Assembly (NCBI GenBank): GCA_900318865.1 | Contig: ONMF01000004.1 | Coordinates: 62,001-126,000, forward strand | DNA: 64,000 nt | Direction of reading: 5' to 3' | Source of the DNA: an uncultured Prevotellaceae bacterium | GTDB lineage: Bacteria; Bacteroidota; Bacteroidia; Bacteroidales; Muribaculaceae | Part shown: positions 31,432 to 42,429 of the stretch, piece by piece | Numbering within the stretch: the stretch's first letter is position 1 | Layout of the letters: every line of letters begins with the position of its first letter | The notes under the pieces: generated by a model | What the model was told of the DNA's origin: nothing | Seen by the model: only the letters and a program-made list of their open reading frames with translations | Databases searched by the model: none | Position numbers and translations under genes: made by a program

Positions 31432-33411
31432 ATGCGACGAACTATCCATCACATCCTCATAATGGCCATTCTGGCTGCCATGGCGGCCGGGACCACGGCC
31501 TGCAAAACCGCCAAGATGAAAGACGCCGACGAAGCGCTCGAGCGAGGCGAATACAACGACGCGGCCGGCATCTACCGCAAATTGTACAACAAATACAAGC
31601 ATCGCGACGACCGGTGGCTGCGCGGCGAGGTGGCTTTCAAGATGGGATTGTGCCACAAGGCCTTGAATCAGGGGTCGCGCGCGGCGGCGGCTTTCCAGAA
31701 CGCCCTGCGCTATGAGTATGAGGACTCGTCGGCTTTCCTCTATCTGGCCGAGGCGCAGCAACGGCTGGGACACTACAAGGAAGCCATCGACAACTATAAC
31801 CGCTACCTCGAAATCAAGCCCGGCCACTGGCAGGCGCTCAACGGCATCAGCGGATGCCAGCAGGCTCCCAAGTGGAAGAAGGAAGGCTCGCGCTACATCG
31901 TCAAGAGCGCCAAGCTCTTCAATTCGCGCCGTGCCGACTTCTGCCCGATGTTCCTGGGGACGGAGTTCGACCAACTTTATTTCACATCATCGACCGAGAA
32001 AGCCATCGGCGACAACAAAAGCGAAATCACAGGCACTAAGAAAAGCGACGTCTTTTTCTCCAAGAAAGACGACAAGGGCAAGTGGAGCCGGCCCGAGGCG
32101 GTGGAGGGTGAGCTGAACACCGACCAGGACGAGGGCGTGACCGCCTTCAGCCCCGACGGGACGACGATGTATCTGGCCAAGGCCGTGCGCAAGAACGCGC
32201 CCAGCACGGTCGAAATCTACACCAGCACCCGCAGCGAGGCCACCTGGAGCGCGCCGCAGCGCTTTGAAATCACGGCCGACACGCTCAGTGCCTATGGCGA
32301 CCCGGCCATCAGTCCCGACGGCACCTATCTGTACTTTGCCAGCGACATGCCCGGCGGCCTGGGTGGCAAGGACTTGTGGCGCATCAACATCAAGGACAAG
32401 CGTGGCACCCTGGAGAACCTGGGCGACCAAATCAACACACCCGGCAACGATCGCTTCCCCTACTTGCGCACCGACAGCATTCTCTATTTCGCCAGTGACG
32501 GACACCCCGGCATGGGTGGCCTGGACTTGTTCAAGGCCACGTTGCAACCTTCGGGAAAATGGTTCATCGAGAACATGGGCTCGCCCATGAATTCACCCGA
32601 CGACGATTTCGGTATCACCTATGGCGAGGGCGAGAGCGGCTACTTCTCGAGCAACCGCGGCGATGCTCGCGGCTACGACCACATCTTCTCGTTCGAAAAG
32701 CCCGACCTCAAGATTTGGATTAGCGGACTCGTGCTCGACAAGGACGACGAGCCGGTGCCTAACGCTGTGATTCGCATCGTGGGCGACGACGGCAGCAACC
32801 AGAAGGCTGCCGGCAAGCCCGACGGCTCCTTCCGCTTCGACTTGCAGCGCGGGGTGAGGTATGTGATGATGGCCGGAGCGCCGGGCTACCTCAACGGCAA
32901 GCAACAGTTCCAGAGCGACCCCGAAGAGGCCGATGCCGAATATGCCGTTGACTTCGTGCTGGCCGCCATCACCAAGCCGCAGGTGATCGAGAACATTTTC
33001 TACGACTACGACAAGGCTACGTTGCGCCCCGAGTCGAAGGAAGCGCTCGACGAGATGGTGCAGGTGATGAAGGACAACCCGAACATCGCCATCGAAATGG
33101 CGGCGCACACCGACCGCGTGGGCTCGGAGAAATACAACGAGGGACTGTCGCAGCGCAGGGCCAAGAGCGTGGTGGACTATCTGGTGGCCCACGGCATATC
33201 ACGCGACAGGCTGGAGCCCCACGGCTATGGAAAAACCCGGCCCAAAACGGTGACCAAGCGCATCAACAAGCAGTATCCACAGTTTGCCGAGGGAACCTTG
33301 CTCGACGAGGCGTTCATCGCCACGCTGAGCGATGAAGACAAGGCGGCGGCCGACCAAATCAACCGCCGCACCGAGTTTCAGGTGCTCACTACCACCTATC
33401 AGATGTATTGA
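31432..33411 (+). CDS. porE: PorE-like OmpA-family lipoprotein (TPR, PD40 propeller, CRD, OmpA_C)
   Basis: 659 residues from ATG 31432. A lipoprotein signal (AAMAAGTTACKTAK) leads into TPR repeats (about 25-150: ADEALERGEYNDAAGIYRKL, LYLAEAQQRLGHYKEAIDNY). Then come WD40/PD40 propeller blades (DPAISPDGTYLYFASDMPGG, LYFASDGHPGMGG), a carboxypeptidase-regulatory-like domain (VLDKDDEPVPNAVIRIVG) and an OmpA_C domain (FYDYDKATLRPESKEAL, AAHTDRVGSEKYNEGLSQRR). This exact order is that of PorE, the T9SS component that ties the system to peptidoglycan. Gene symbol assigned by domain order only. Confidence 0.8.
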   Translation: MRRTIHHILIMAILAAMAAGTTACKTAKMKDADEALERGEYNDAAGIYRKLYNKYKHRDDRWLRGEVAFKMGLCHKALNQGSRAAAAFQNALRYEYEDSSAFLYLAEAQQRLGHYKEAIDNYNRYLEIKPGHWQALNGISGCQQAPKWKKEGSRYIVKSAKLFNSRRADFCPMFLGTEFDQLYFTSSTEKAIGDNKSEITGTKKSDVFFSKKDDKGKWSRPEAVEGELNTDQDEGVTAFSPDGTTMYLAKAVRKNAPSTVEIYTSTRSEATWSAPQRFEITADTLSAYGDPAISPDGTYLYFASDMPGGLGGKDLWRINIKDKRGTLENLGDQINTPGNDRFPYLRTDSILYFASDGHPGMGGLDLFKATLQPSGKWFIENMGSPMNSPDDDFGITYGEGESGYFSSNRGDARGYDHIFSFEKPDLKIWISGLVLDKDDEPVPNAVIRIVGDDGSNQKAAGKPDGSFRFDLQRGVRYVMMAGAPGYLNGKQQFQSDPEEADAEYAVDFVLAAITKPQVIENIFYDYDKATLRPESKEALDEMVQVMKDNPNIAIEMAAHTDRVGSEKYNEGLSQRRAKSVVDYLVAHGISRDRLEPHGYGKTRPKTVTKRINKQYPQFAEGTLLDEAFIATLSDEDKAAADQINRRTEFQVLTTTYQMY

Positions 33412-33442
33412 TGAGCCGAGCGCACGCAGTGTTGGGGCGCGC

Positions 33443-34828
33443 TCAGTTGAAGTAGGTCTTCATCCGTGCCTTCACTTGCGGTGCCAGCCGCAAGATGGTG
33501 AACATGGTGCAGCATGCCATCAGGGCAAACACGATGTCCATGATGCCCACCAGCGTGTGCAGCGGAATCACGGCTCCCACCACAAGCATAATCAGATAAT
33601 AATAGCTGTAATAGCGCTCTTTGCCTGCTCCGAACAGGAAATTGGTACACTTCTGGCCGTAGTAGCTGTAGGAGAACATGGTGGAGAAGGCAAAACAGAA
33701 CACGATGATCAGCAGCAGGTACTGCCCGATGCCGGGCAGCAGCTGGTCGTAGGCACCGAGTGCCACGTAGAGCCCCTTGACGTTGGTCAGTCCGGCATAG
33801 TTGCCGGCCATGATGATGGGAATGGAGGTGAGGGTACAGATGAAACCCGAATCGATGGCCGGGGCAATCATGGCGATAAGGCCCTCGCGGATGGGGTCGT
33901 TGTTCTTCGACGCGCCATGCATCATCGAGGCCGTACCGATGCCCGCCTCGTTGACAAATGCCGCACGCCGGGCGCCGGTGAGCGCCACGAACGCAAAGGC
34001 TCCGAATCCTGCCTCCATCGAGAAGGCTCCCTCAAAAATGGAAGAGAACACACCGGGCAGCAAATCATAGTTCATCACCATGATGACCACCACCAGTACG
34101 AAGTAGATGGCCACCATCACGGGTACGATGCGCGACGCCCACTTGGCAATGCGCGTGATGCCGCCCAGCACCACCACGCTCACCAGCGCAGCGATGCTCA
34201 CTCCCATGACGGTGCGCACGGTCACCGTGTCGGGCAGTTGCAGCACGGTGGTGAAGGACTCCACCAGCTGGTTGGCCTGCATGAAGCACAAAGTGCCGAT
34301 GAGGCCGAAGATGGAGAATGCCACGGCCAGCGGGCGCCACTTGCGCCCCAGTCCTTCCATGATCATGTACATGGGGCCGCCTTGCACTTCTCCGTTCGAG
34401 TCGCGCCCCTTGTACATGATGGACAACGCGGCCTCGAAAAATTTGGTCGACATGCCCACGATGGCGCTTACCCACATCCAGAAAATCACGCCCGGGCCGC
34501 CGATGGTCAGCGCGATGGCCACGCCGGCGATGTTGCCCATGCCCACGGTCGACGCGATGGCGCTGAGCAGGGCCTGGATGGAACTGATTTGCCCCGATTG
34601 CTTGCCGCTTTCGGTTGCTTGCTTATGGCGTAACGCACGAATGGACCATGGCAGCCGTCGCAGCGACACGGCTCCTGAATAGAAAAACAGAAACAATCCG
34701 CCGCCCACGAGCAGCACAAATTCGGGATAACCGCAGATGACGTCGCTTGCGTCGATAATCCATTGGCTGATCTTGTTCAAGAATTCTTGCATGATTTCAA
34801 TCTCTAAAATTTTATTACGTTGATTCAT
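33443..34828 (-). CDS. Sodium/alanine symporter, AGCS family
   Basis: 461 residues, or 449 if translation begins at ATG 34792 (MQEFLNKISQWIID). About ten hydrophobic helices. The AGCS signature is clear: GPGVIFWMWVSAIVGMSTKFFEAALSIMYK, QGGPMYMIMEGLGRKW, and FAFVALTGARRAAFVNEAGIGTASMMHG. It imports alanine or glycine with sodium across the inner membrane. It starts 5 bp after the Ig-like lipoprotein gene ends, so the two are likely co-transcribed; no functional link is obvious. Confidence 0.93.
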   Translation of the reverse strand: MNQRNKILEIEIMQEFLNKISQWIIDASDVICGYPEFVLLVGGGLFLFFYSGAVSLRRLPWSIRALRHKQATESGKQSGQISSIQALLSAIASTVGMGNIAGVAIALTIGGPGVIFWMWVSAIVGMSTKFFEAALSIMYKGRDSNGEVQGGPMYMIMEGLGRKWRPLAVAFSIFGLIGTLCFMQANQLVESFTTVLQLPDTVTVRTVMGVSIAALVSVVVLGGITRIAKWASRIVPVMVAIYFVLVVVIMVMNYDLLPGVFSSIFEGAFSMEAGFGAFAFVALTGARRAAFVNEAGIGTASMMHGASKNNDPIREGLIAMIAPAIDSGFICTLTSIPIIMAGNYAGLTNVKGLYVALGAYDQLLPGIGQYLLLIIVFCFAFSTMFSYSYYGQKCTNFLFGAGKERYYSYYYLIMLVVGAVIPLHTLVGIMDIVFALMACCTMFTILRLAPQVKARMKTYFN

Positions 34829-34833
34829 TGGGT

Positions 34834-36918
34834 TTATCGCCTGTTGAGACGATTGTTGTGATAGTCGCGGTATTTGTCGCTACTATATGCGTTGTTGCCG
34901 TATCCGGTGTTGTTGAACTCGTCCTCCTCTTCGTCCTCGTCGCTGTTTTTCTTGTCGTCCTGGCGCTTGAGCTTGTTGCGGCTGGCCTCGGGGCGGTTTT
35001 TCTTGATGGCGTGGGGCTTCTGCAGGTCGATGGCGGTGGCAAAGATGTCCCATGATTCGTCCACATCCCAGTTGCGGCGCAAGTTCAGGCGCTTGGGGTA
35101 ATAATACACCTCTTCGGGTTGCAGGTGCTCGGCATAGTTGCCGGTGTCCCACCGGTCGTTACCGTTGCGGTCCTTGACCAGACGCACATAGTAGGTGCCG
35201 GGCAGCACATTCATCATGTCGAAGCCGCCGCCGGTCACCGGAACGTGCTGCACCACCCGCTCGGTGCCGTCGAGCAGCTCGGCAAAGGCGTTGTCCTCCA
35301 CATTGACGGTGAAAAACAGGTTGGCATATTCTTCGGGCCCTCTCACTTTGAACTCTTTGGTGAACGGCTTGTTGGCTGTGCCGTAGACCGATGTCAGGGC
35401 CAGCGTGTCGATGGTCAGGCGGTAGGTGGAGTCGGGAATGAGGTGCAGCGGCAGGTTGTAGCGCAGGGGGTTGAAATCGTCGGCCCTGACGAAATGCGGC
35501 AACTCGCCGATGTCGTGCCACAGCGTGTCGTGCTTCATCTCCAGGTGGATGCCACTGTGGTCGATGCGCGCCAGTGGCTCGTCGATGGTGATGCTCACCG
35601 AGTCGCCTATGTCCAGATTATCGGTTTTGGCCATGCTCACGGTGAGGTGGCGGACGGTGGACTTGCTGCCTTCCCGCAGCTCCTCGAGCTCGTCCTCCTC
35701 GAGGTCGTGCCCCGCGGCCAGTGCTTTGTCGCGCTTGTCGCGCAACTGCTGCATGCGTTTCTCCAGCTGCTCCCGTTCTTTGCGCTCCTTGGCCTCCTGC
35801 TTGATTTGTGCTCCGGTCTTGCGCAGCGCAAAGGTCAGCGTGTCGGTTTTCTCCGTCAGGCGGTCGGCAGTGTCGGTGCGCAGGTAAGTCATGGCCACCA
35901 CGATGCTGTCGGCCTTGATAAGGGTGGAGTCGGTGAGCCAGTACACCAGCGAGTCGCCGGCTGCGCGGCGTTCCAGGCAGTGCCACTGCGGCTCGTGCTG
36001 TGCCGGCTTGATAATGTGGAGCGCGGGCAGGGTGTCGGAGGGCGCGGCCAGCAACACGTGCAGTTTGTTGTCGGCAAGGCGGCTGGTGGTTTTTAAGTAC
36101 TGCGGCCGGTGGTTCTCGTTGAATACGCTCAGCAGCAGGTCGTTGGGAAGGAAATCGGTGTGTGTGGCGGTGTACACCGAGTCCACCTTGTGGTCGAAGG
36201 TGAAAATGGTGTCCTGCGAGGTAAACTGGCTGGTGCTGGGCACAATCACCTCGTCGAGGAAGGCAAAGTCCTCGGTGCGCGCCATGCGGTAATCGCCGTC
36301 GACATCGTTCAGCGCGAAGATGTGGTAACGCCCGGGCTTGAGGTTGCGCAGGGTGAATTGTCCCTTGTCATTGGTGCGGCTGATACGGTCAAAGGGCAGC
36401 TTGGTGAGAGCCGAATCGTTGAGATTGCTGTGAAGGCCCACGATGATGTGCTGCATGGGCTCCAGGTCGCGTGCACGCAGCGCGATGCCGCTCACGGCCA
36501 GCGAGTCGATGGTGTCGCCGGTGGCGAAGGCGAAAGTGTAGCCTTCCAGCGGATTGCCTTCGTTGAAATCCTCGATGGCGTCGGAGAAGTCGATGCAATA
36601 GGTGGTGTTGGGAATCAGCGTGTCGCGAAATTCCACAGTCACCTTTTTCCCTTGTCCCCGCACCATGGGCATCTCACGCTGAACGGGCGAGATAACCACT
36701 TTTTTCTGCTGGTCTTTCAGGGCGATGTACTCGTCGAAGGTGATTTCCACTTTGTTGCCCTTGACACGCAGGGCGCCCTGCTGGGGCGAGGTCTTGACAA
36801 CACGGGGTGGGGTATAGTCCACCGGGCCGCCCTCGGGCGAGCCGATAGCGGCACACGACCACATGAGCAGAGCCATGAGAGCCGCAACAACAAGATGTTT
36901 GGTTCGGACCAAATTCAT
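34834..36918 (-). CDS. Large Ig-like (Big_5) lipoprotein
   Basis: 694 residues. A lipobox (LLMWSCAAIGSPEGGP) follows the signal peptide. Next is a SbsA-type Ig-like domain (about 35-135: PPRVVKTSPQQGALRVKGN, VEITFDEYIALKDQ, IPNTTYCIDFSDAIED). Beta-sandwich segments follow (DKGQFTLRNLKPGRYHIFALNDV), then a short charged helix (EAKERKEREQLEKRMQQLRD), a second Ig-like part, and a C-terminal DMMNVLPGTYYVRLVKDRNGN near the end with an acidic tail. This architecture is widespread in Bacteroidales; its role is unknown. The predicted promoter gives a very short leader. Confidence 0.8.
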   Translation of the reverse strand: MNLVRTKHLVVAALMALLMWSCAAIGSPEGGPVDYTPPRVVKTSPQQGALRVKGNKVEITFDEYIALKDQQKKVVISPVQREMPMVRGQGKKVTVEFRDTLIPNTTYCIDFSDAIEDFNEGNPLEGYTFAFATGDTIDSLAVSGIALRARDLEPMQHIIVGLHSNLNDSALTKLPFDRISRTNDKGQFTLRNLKPGRYHIFALNDVDGDYRMARTEDFAFLDEVIVPSTSQFTSQDTIFTFDHKVDSVYTATHTDFLPNDLLLSVFNENHRPQYLKTTSRLADNKLHVLLAAPSDTLPALHIIKPAQHEPQWHCLERRAAGDSLVYWLTDSTLIKADSIVVAMTYLRTDTADRLTEKTDTLTFALRKTGAQIKQEAKERKEREQLEKRMQQLRDKRDKALAAGHDLEEDELEELREGSKSTVRHLTVSMAKTDNLDIGDSVSITIDEPLARIDHSGIHLEMKHDTLWHDIGELPHFVRADDFNPLRYNLPLHLIPDSTYRLTIDTLALTSVYGTANKPFTKEFKVRGPEEYANLFFTVNVEDNAFAELLDGTERVVQHVPVTGGGFDMMNVLPGTYYVRLVKDRNGNDRWDTGNYAEHLQPEEVYYYPKRLNLRRNWDVDESWDIFATAIDLQKPHAIKKNRPEASRNKLKRQDDKKNSDEDEEEDEFNNTGYGNNAYSSDKYRDYHNNRLNRR

Positions 36919-36928
36919 TTTGACGGTG

Positions 36929-36936
36929 CAAAGTTA
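36929..36936 (-). promoter_or_regulatory. -7 box of the Ig-like lipoprotein gene
   Basis: TAACTTTG on the minus strand, ending 10 nt before the ATG; it is the edge of the dispersed 5'-flank element. Confidence 0.5.
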
Positions 36937-37164
36937 CGAATAAGCGAGCGAAAAGTCAAACTTGTTTGAACTTTTCCGAGCGTGAGTAACTTGGGCGTAA
37001 GCCAACGTTCGAATAAGCGAGCGAAAAGTCAAATATTGTGCAAGGTGAATACAATGACAAGCTTGTTTGAGTATTGTTGAGCCGCTGCCAATATTATACA
37101 AACTTGTTTGAACTTTTCCGAGCGTGAGTAACTTGGGCGTAAGCCAACGTTCGAATAAGCGAGC
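36937..37164. repeat. Dispersed hairpin elements with two identical 66 bp copies
   Basis: A 66 bp stretch beginning CAAACTTGTTTGAACTTTTC and ending AATAAGCGAGC occurs identically at 36957-37022 and 37099-37164. Between them (37009-37076) lies a diverged copy of the string found upstream of tyrS (26266-26330). The units contain imperfect inverted arms, GCGAAAAGTCAAAC against GTTTGAACTTTTCCG. No gene lies in this 390 bp interval. Confidence 0.88.
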
Positions 37165-37276
37165 ACAGAACCCGGTTAATTTGAGTTCCGCCCAGCGGCG
37201 TTGCCGGCTAGCGGTGTGTTTTACCACTACAAGCGGGTTTTCTTGGTGAAAACTTGCAGGTTCGGGCCATAAAGGT

Positions 37277-37284
37277 TAATTTTG
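37277..37284 (+). promoter_or_regulatory. -7 box of the aminotransferase gene
   Basis: TAATTTTG matches TAnnTTTG, 25 nt before the ATG. Confidence 0.55.
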
Positions 37285-37309
37285 TAACCGTAAACATTAA
37301 CCATAAACC

Positions 37310-38503
37310 ATGAATCAAATATCAGACCGCATCCAGGCTCTGGCGCCCAGCGCCACGTTGGCCATGTCGCAAAAGAGTGCCGAACTGCGTGCGCAGGGCA
37401 TCGACGTAATCAACCTTTCGGTGGGAGAACCCGATTTTTACACCCCCGACCACATCAAGCAGGCTGCGAAGCAGGCCGTGGACGACAATTTCTCGTTCTA
37501 CACGGCCGTGCCCGGCTATGCATCGCTGCGTGAGGCGATTGTTGACAAATTACAGCGCGAGAACGGGCTCACCTTCACCCCCGACCAGATAGTGGTGGGC
37601 AATGGCGCCAAGCATGAACTGTGCAATGCTGTGATGGCGCTGGTCAATCCTGGCGACGAGGTGGTGATTCCCACTCCGGCATGGGTGAGCTATGTGCAGA
37701 TGGTGAACCTGGCAGGCGGCAAGAGTGTGCTGGTGCCCGCCACCATCGAGCAGGACTTCAAGGTGACACCCGCTCAACTCGAGGCTGCCATCACGCCGCG
37801 CACGCGCCTGGTGATTATCTGCTCGCCGTCGAACCCGTCGGGGGCGGTCTACAGCCGCGACGAGCTGAGCGGACTGGCTCAGGTGCTCGCACGCCATCCG
37901 CAAGTGATGATTGTGGCCGACGAGATTTATGAGCACATCAACTATGTGGGCCGGCATGAGTCCATCGCGCAATTCGAATCGGTGCGCGACCGTGTGGTGA
38001 TTGTCAACGGTGTGTCGAAGGCCTACGCCATGACCGGATGGCGCATCGGCTACATTGCCGCGCCGTTGTGGCTTGCCAAGGCCGTTACCAAGCTGCAGGG
38101 ACAGTACACCAGCGGTGTGTCGTCGATTGCACAGAAGGCCGCCGAGGCCGCCTATCGCGGGCCACAAGAGTGCGTGGAGCTTATGCGGCAGGCTTTCGAG
38201 CGGCGCCGTGACCTGATTGTGGGCTTGCTCAAAGAGATTCCGGGAATGCAACTGAATGTTCCGCAGGGCGCGTTCTATGTGTTTCCGAGGGTGACCGCTT
38301 TCCTTGGCAAGCGCGCAGGCGACAAACTGATGGAAACCGACACCGATCTGGCGCTTTACTTGCTCACCGAGGGTCATGTGGCCACGGTGGCCGGCAGCGC
38401 ATTCAGTTGTCCGGGCTATCTGCGGCTCAGCTATGCCACCAGCGACGAAAATCTCGTTGAGGCCGCCCGCCGCATCGCCGAGGCGCTGGGAAAGCTGCAA
38501 TAA
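37310..38503 (+). CDS. PLP-dependent class I aminotransferase (aspartate aminotransferase-like)
   Basis: 397 residues, standard for class I/II aminotransferases (I-gamma subgroup by its beginning). Family segments: VINLSVGEPDFYTPDHIKQA, the cofactor-binding GNGAKHELCNAVMAL, PTPAWVSYVQMV, CSPSNPSGAVYSRDEL, VADEIYEHINY, and the Schiff-base lysine in VNGVSKAYAMTGWRIGYI. The C-terminal FSCPGYLRLSYATSDENL holds the substrate-carboxylate Arg. It should transfer amino groups between aspartate (or a related amino acid) and 2-oxoglutarate. The exact substrate cannot be told from sequence alone. Monocistronic. Confidence 0.95.
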   Translation: MNQISDRIQALAPSATLAMSQKSAELRAQGIDVINLSVGEPDFYTPDHIKQAAKQAVDDNFSFYTAVPGYASLREAIVDKLQRENGLTFTPDQIVVGNGAKHELCNAVMALVNPGDEVVIPTPAWVSYVQMVNLAGGKSVLVPATIEQDFKVTPAQLEAAITPRTRLVIICSPSNPSGAVYSRDELSGLAQVLARHPQVMIVADEIYEHINYVGRHESIAQFESVRDRVVIVNGVSKAYAMTGWRIGYIAAPLWLAKAVTKLQGQYTSGVSSIAQKAAEAAYRGPQECVELMRQAFERRRDLIVGLLKEIPGMQLNVPQGAFYVFPRVTAFLGKRAGDKLMETDTDLALYLLTEGHVATVAGSAFSCPGYLRLSYATSDENLVEAARRIAEALGKLQ

Positions 38504-38514
38504 TTGTATTCGCT

Positions 38515-39282
38515 TTAGAGGATTTCAATCATGGCATCGGGACGGTAGCCGTTCTCGATGCCTTGTTCCACATAGCCCAGTTGGTTCACACACATGCAGG
38601 TGTCGCCCACCAGCATGCCGCGTGCGCCATTGTAATGGGTGTGCCCGAAAATCCACGCGTCGATGTGCTGTGATGCGATGAAGCGTTCCAGCGGCACGAT
38701 GAAGGCGCCGGTGAGGCCGTTGCTCTGATAGCGTGGGTCTTCGGCCTGCACCGGGCAGTGATGGGTCACTACCACCCGATGGGGTGCATCGCTGTTCTGC
38801 AAAGCCGCGGTGAGCCAGGTCATGCAGTGCTCGTGCAGCAAGGCGTAGTCGCCGGCATGGAGCTGCCTGCCTTCGAACACCGACCGCCTGAAGTCGGCCA
38901 TGTGACGTTCGGCCAGAGCTTCGTCGACAGGATTGATGCGGCTCCACAAAGTGGAGAAGAATAATTCCACATCGCCCGTGCGCACACTCCTGTTGTTGAG
39001 GTAACGCACGTTGGAGCGCAGCGGTAATTCCCAGTCGTCGATACATTCATCGATGGGCAGGCCGCCGTAAAACTCGTGATTTCCGGGCACGATGAGCGTT
39101 TGTTCGTAATGGTCGGCGCACCAGCTGAAAAAATCGTGCCGGGTGGCCTCGGAGGTTCCCAGCACATGGATGTCGCCGGCCATCACCAGCACATCGCCCG
39201 CCACGAGGAGAGGATGCTGACGCAGATGGTGGGAGTTGGCTTGAAACTCCAGGTGCAAATCGCTGACGTATTGTATCTTCAT
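38515..39282 (-). CDS. Calcineurin-like metallophosphoesterase
   Basis: 255 residues. The metal-binding motifs of the calcineurin fold appear in order: SDLHLEF (D-x-H), VMAGDIHVLG (GD), VPGNHEFYGG (GNHE), VVTHHCPVQA and IFGHTHYNGARG (GHxH). A bimetal-dependent phosphoesterase in the cytoplasm is expected; the substrate (nucleotide, protein or other) is unknown. It runs convergently with the aminotransferase gene, 11 bp between stops, and lies 22 bp from the DUF2284 gene end. Confidence 0.93.
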   Translation of the reverse strand: MKIQYVSDLHLEFQANSHHLRQHPLLVAGDVLVMAGDIHVLGTSEATRHDFFSWCADHYEQTLIVPGNHEFYGGLPIDECIDDWELPLRSNVRYLNNRSVRTGDVELFFSTLWSRINPVDEALAERHMADFRRSVFEGRQLHAGDYALLHEHCMTWLTAALQNSDAPHRVVVTHHCPVQAEDPRYQSNGLTGAFIVPLERFIASQHIDAWIFGHTHYNGARGMLVGDTCMCVNQLGYVEQGIENGYRPDAMIEIL

Positions 39283-39303
39283 CGGGTGGGGTGTGTGAGT
39301 TGG

Positions 39304-39864
39304 TTATTGTGAATTGGTGTTGTAAAAAATGCCGCCCACCAGGGTCAGATATTCAGGAACAAGGCCGCGTTGGCTCCATTTGAGGTCGATTCCCAGCAGG
39401 TTGTGTGCTGTCAGGGCAATGTCGAACCCGTAGGCCTCGAGCGACGGCCTCACCCAGTCGGGATGACGGCAAGGCTGGCCACTGATGCGCGCACAAGGCT
39501 CGTCGCCGCAGTAGGGGCACATGCCTGTGAAGCCAAATGCCAGTCCGCCCAGTTGTCGCTCTTGTTCGAGCAGCCGCTTGTTCATGTCGGTCATGATCGG
39601 TCGCAGTAGCGTGTGCACCTCACCGATGGGCAGGTGGGCATCGGCCGGGACAATCTTGGCCCCCACGATGAGTGCTTGCGAATATCGCTCCAGAATGGTG
39701 AGCGGGTCGTAGTCGAAAGGTGGGCAACCGTAACGCCGTCCGTAGTTGTGGCACTGGCGGCAGTAGCCCAGAAACTCTTCGGGGCGGCGATAGTGCGAAA
39801 TGAACGTGGCGGCATCGATGTGTGCGGTGAGCCGACTGGTGGTGTAGTTGTAGTTGAGTGGCAT
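39304..39864 (-). CDS. DUF2284 cysteine-rich, probably metal-binding protein
   Basis: 186 residues from ATG 39864, one base after the stop of the DUF1294 gene; an ATG at 39885 would overlap that gene. Cysteine pattern: GYCRQCHNYGRRYGCPPF near the start, then GMCPYCGDEPCARISGQPCRHP in the second half. This matches DUF2284, thought to bind a metal or iron-sulfur centre. Signature also in the final ALTAHNLLGIDLKWSQRG. The function is unknown. Translation is probably coupled to the upstream membrane-protein gene. Confidence 0.85.
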   Translation of the reverse strand: MPLNYNYTTSRLTAHIDAATFISHYRRPEEFLGYCRQCHNYGRRYGCPPFDYDPLTILERYSQALIVGAKIVPADAHLPIGEVHTLLRPIMTDMNKRLLEQERQLGGLAFGFTGMCPYCGDEPCARISGQPCRHPDWVRPSLEAYGFDIALTAHNLLGIDLKWSQRGLVPEYLTLVGGIFYNTNSQ

Positions 39865-39865
39865 A

Positions 39866-40162
39866 TTAAAAAAGGTGGTGGCCATAAAAGAGCAGGTAGC
39901 CCACTGCGGCCATTTGGGCAACGAAGATGGCCGGCACGCCGTAGCGGAACTTGCGGTGAAGGGTCTTGTGGCGCCAGATGAGCATGCCTGTCCAGGCCCC
40001 CGGGCTGCCGCCCAGCGCAGTGAGCCACAGCAGTGTGCGCTCGCTGATGCGGCGGCGGTGATGCTGGGCTTTCCATTTGTCGATGCCGAAAGCAGCAAAA
40101 GCCACCACGCTCATGATGGCCACACAGGCAAGAAGGACAGGTAGGACTCGGGCTGCGGTCAT
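39866..40162 (-). CDS. DUF1294 small membrane protein
   Basis: 98 residues. Hydrophobic helices at both ends (LPVLLACVAIMSVVAFAAFG and AIFVAQMAAVGYLLFYG) flank the diagnostic DUF1294 motif: GIDKWKAQHHRRRISERTLL, LTALGGSPGAWTGMLIWRHKT, HRKFRYG. An inner-membrane location is expected; no function is established. It sits first in a two-gene unit with the DUF2284 protein. Confidence 0.9.
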   Translation of the reverse strand: MTAARVLPVLLACVAIMSVVAFAAFGIDKWKAQHHRRRISERTLLWLTALGGSPGAWTGMLIWRHKTLHRKFRYGVPAIFVAQMAAVGYLLFYGHHLF

Positions 40163-40283
40163 GGCTGCGCAAAAAGTGAATGATGTGATGTTTTTTATTT
40201 AATGTCATGCCCCGAATGGCAGGTGAGCCGTCCGGGGCAGTATAGCGGGTGGTGTGCTTCGGGTGCTTTGCCGCCTGCCGGGG

Positions 40284-42341
<2,058 letters not shown>

Positions 42342-42404
42342 TTATAAAAAACTATAAATTTTCGACAAAAAGCCCGCTGTGGGCGATGATGTGTGCTTTT
42401 TTGT

Positions 42405-42412
42405 TAACTTTG
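42405..42412 (+). promoter_or_regulatory. -7 box of the MATE transporter gene
   Basis: TAACTTTG, 17 nt before ATG 42430 (and 26 nt before the alternative ATG 42439). Confidence 0.5.
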
Positions 42413-42429
42413 TGGAGAATTTGTTCACG

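Noticed and set aside
40207..40240. GCCCCG/CGGGGC inverted repeat near the gyrB 3' end as a terminator
   Set aside because: Only 6-7 bp with a large loop and no T-run on the minus strand; too weak to list.
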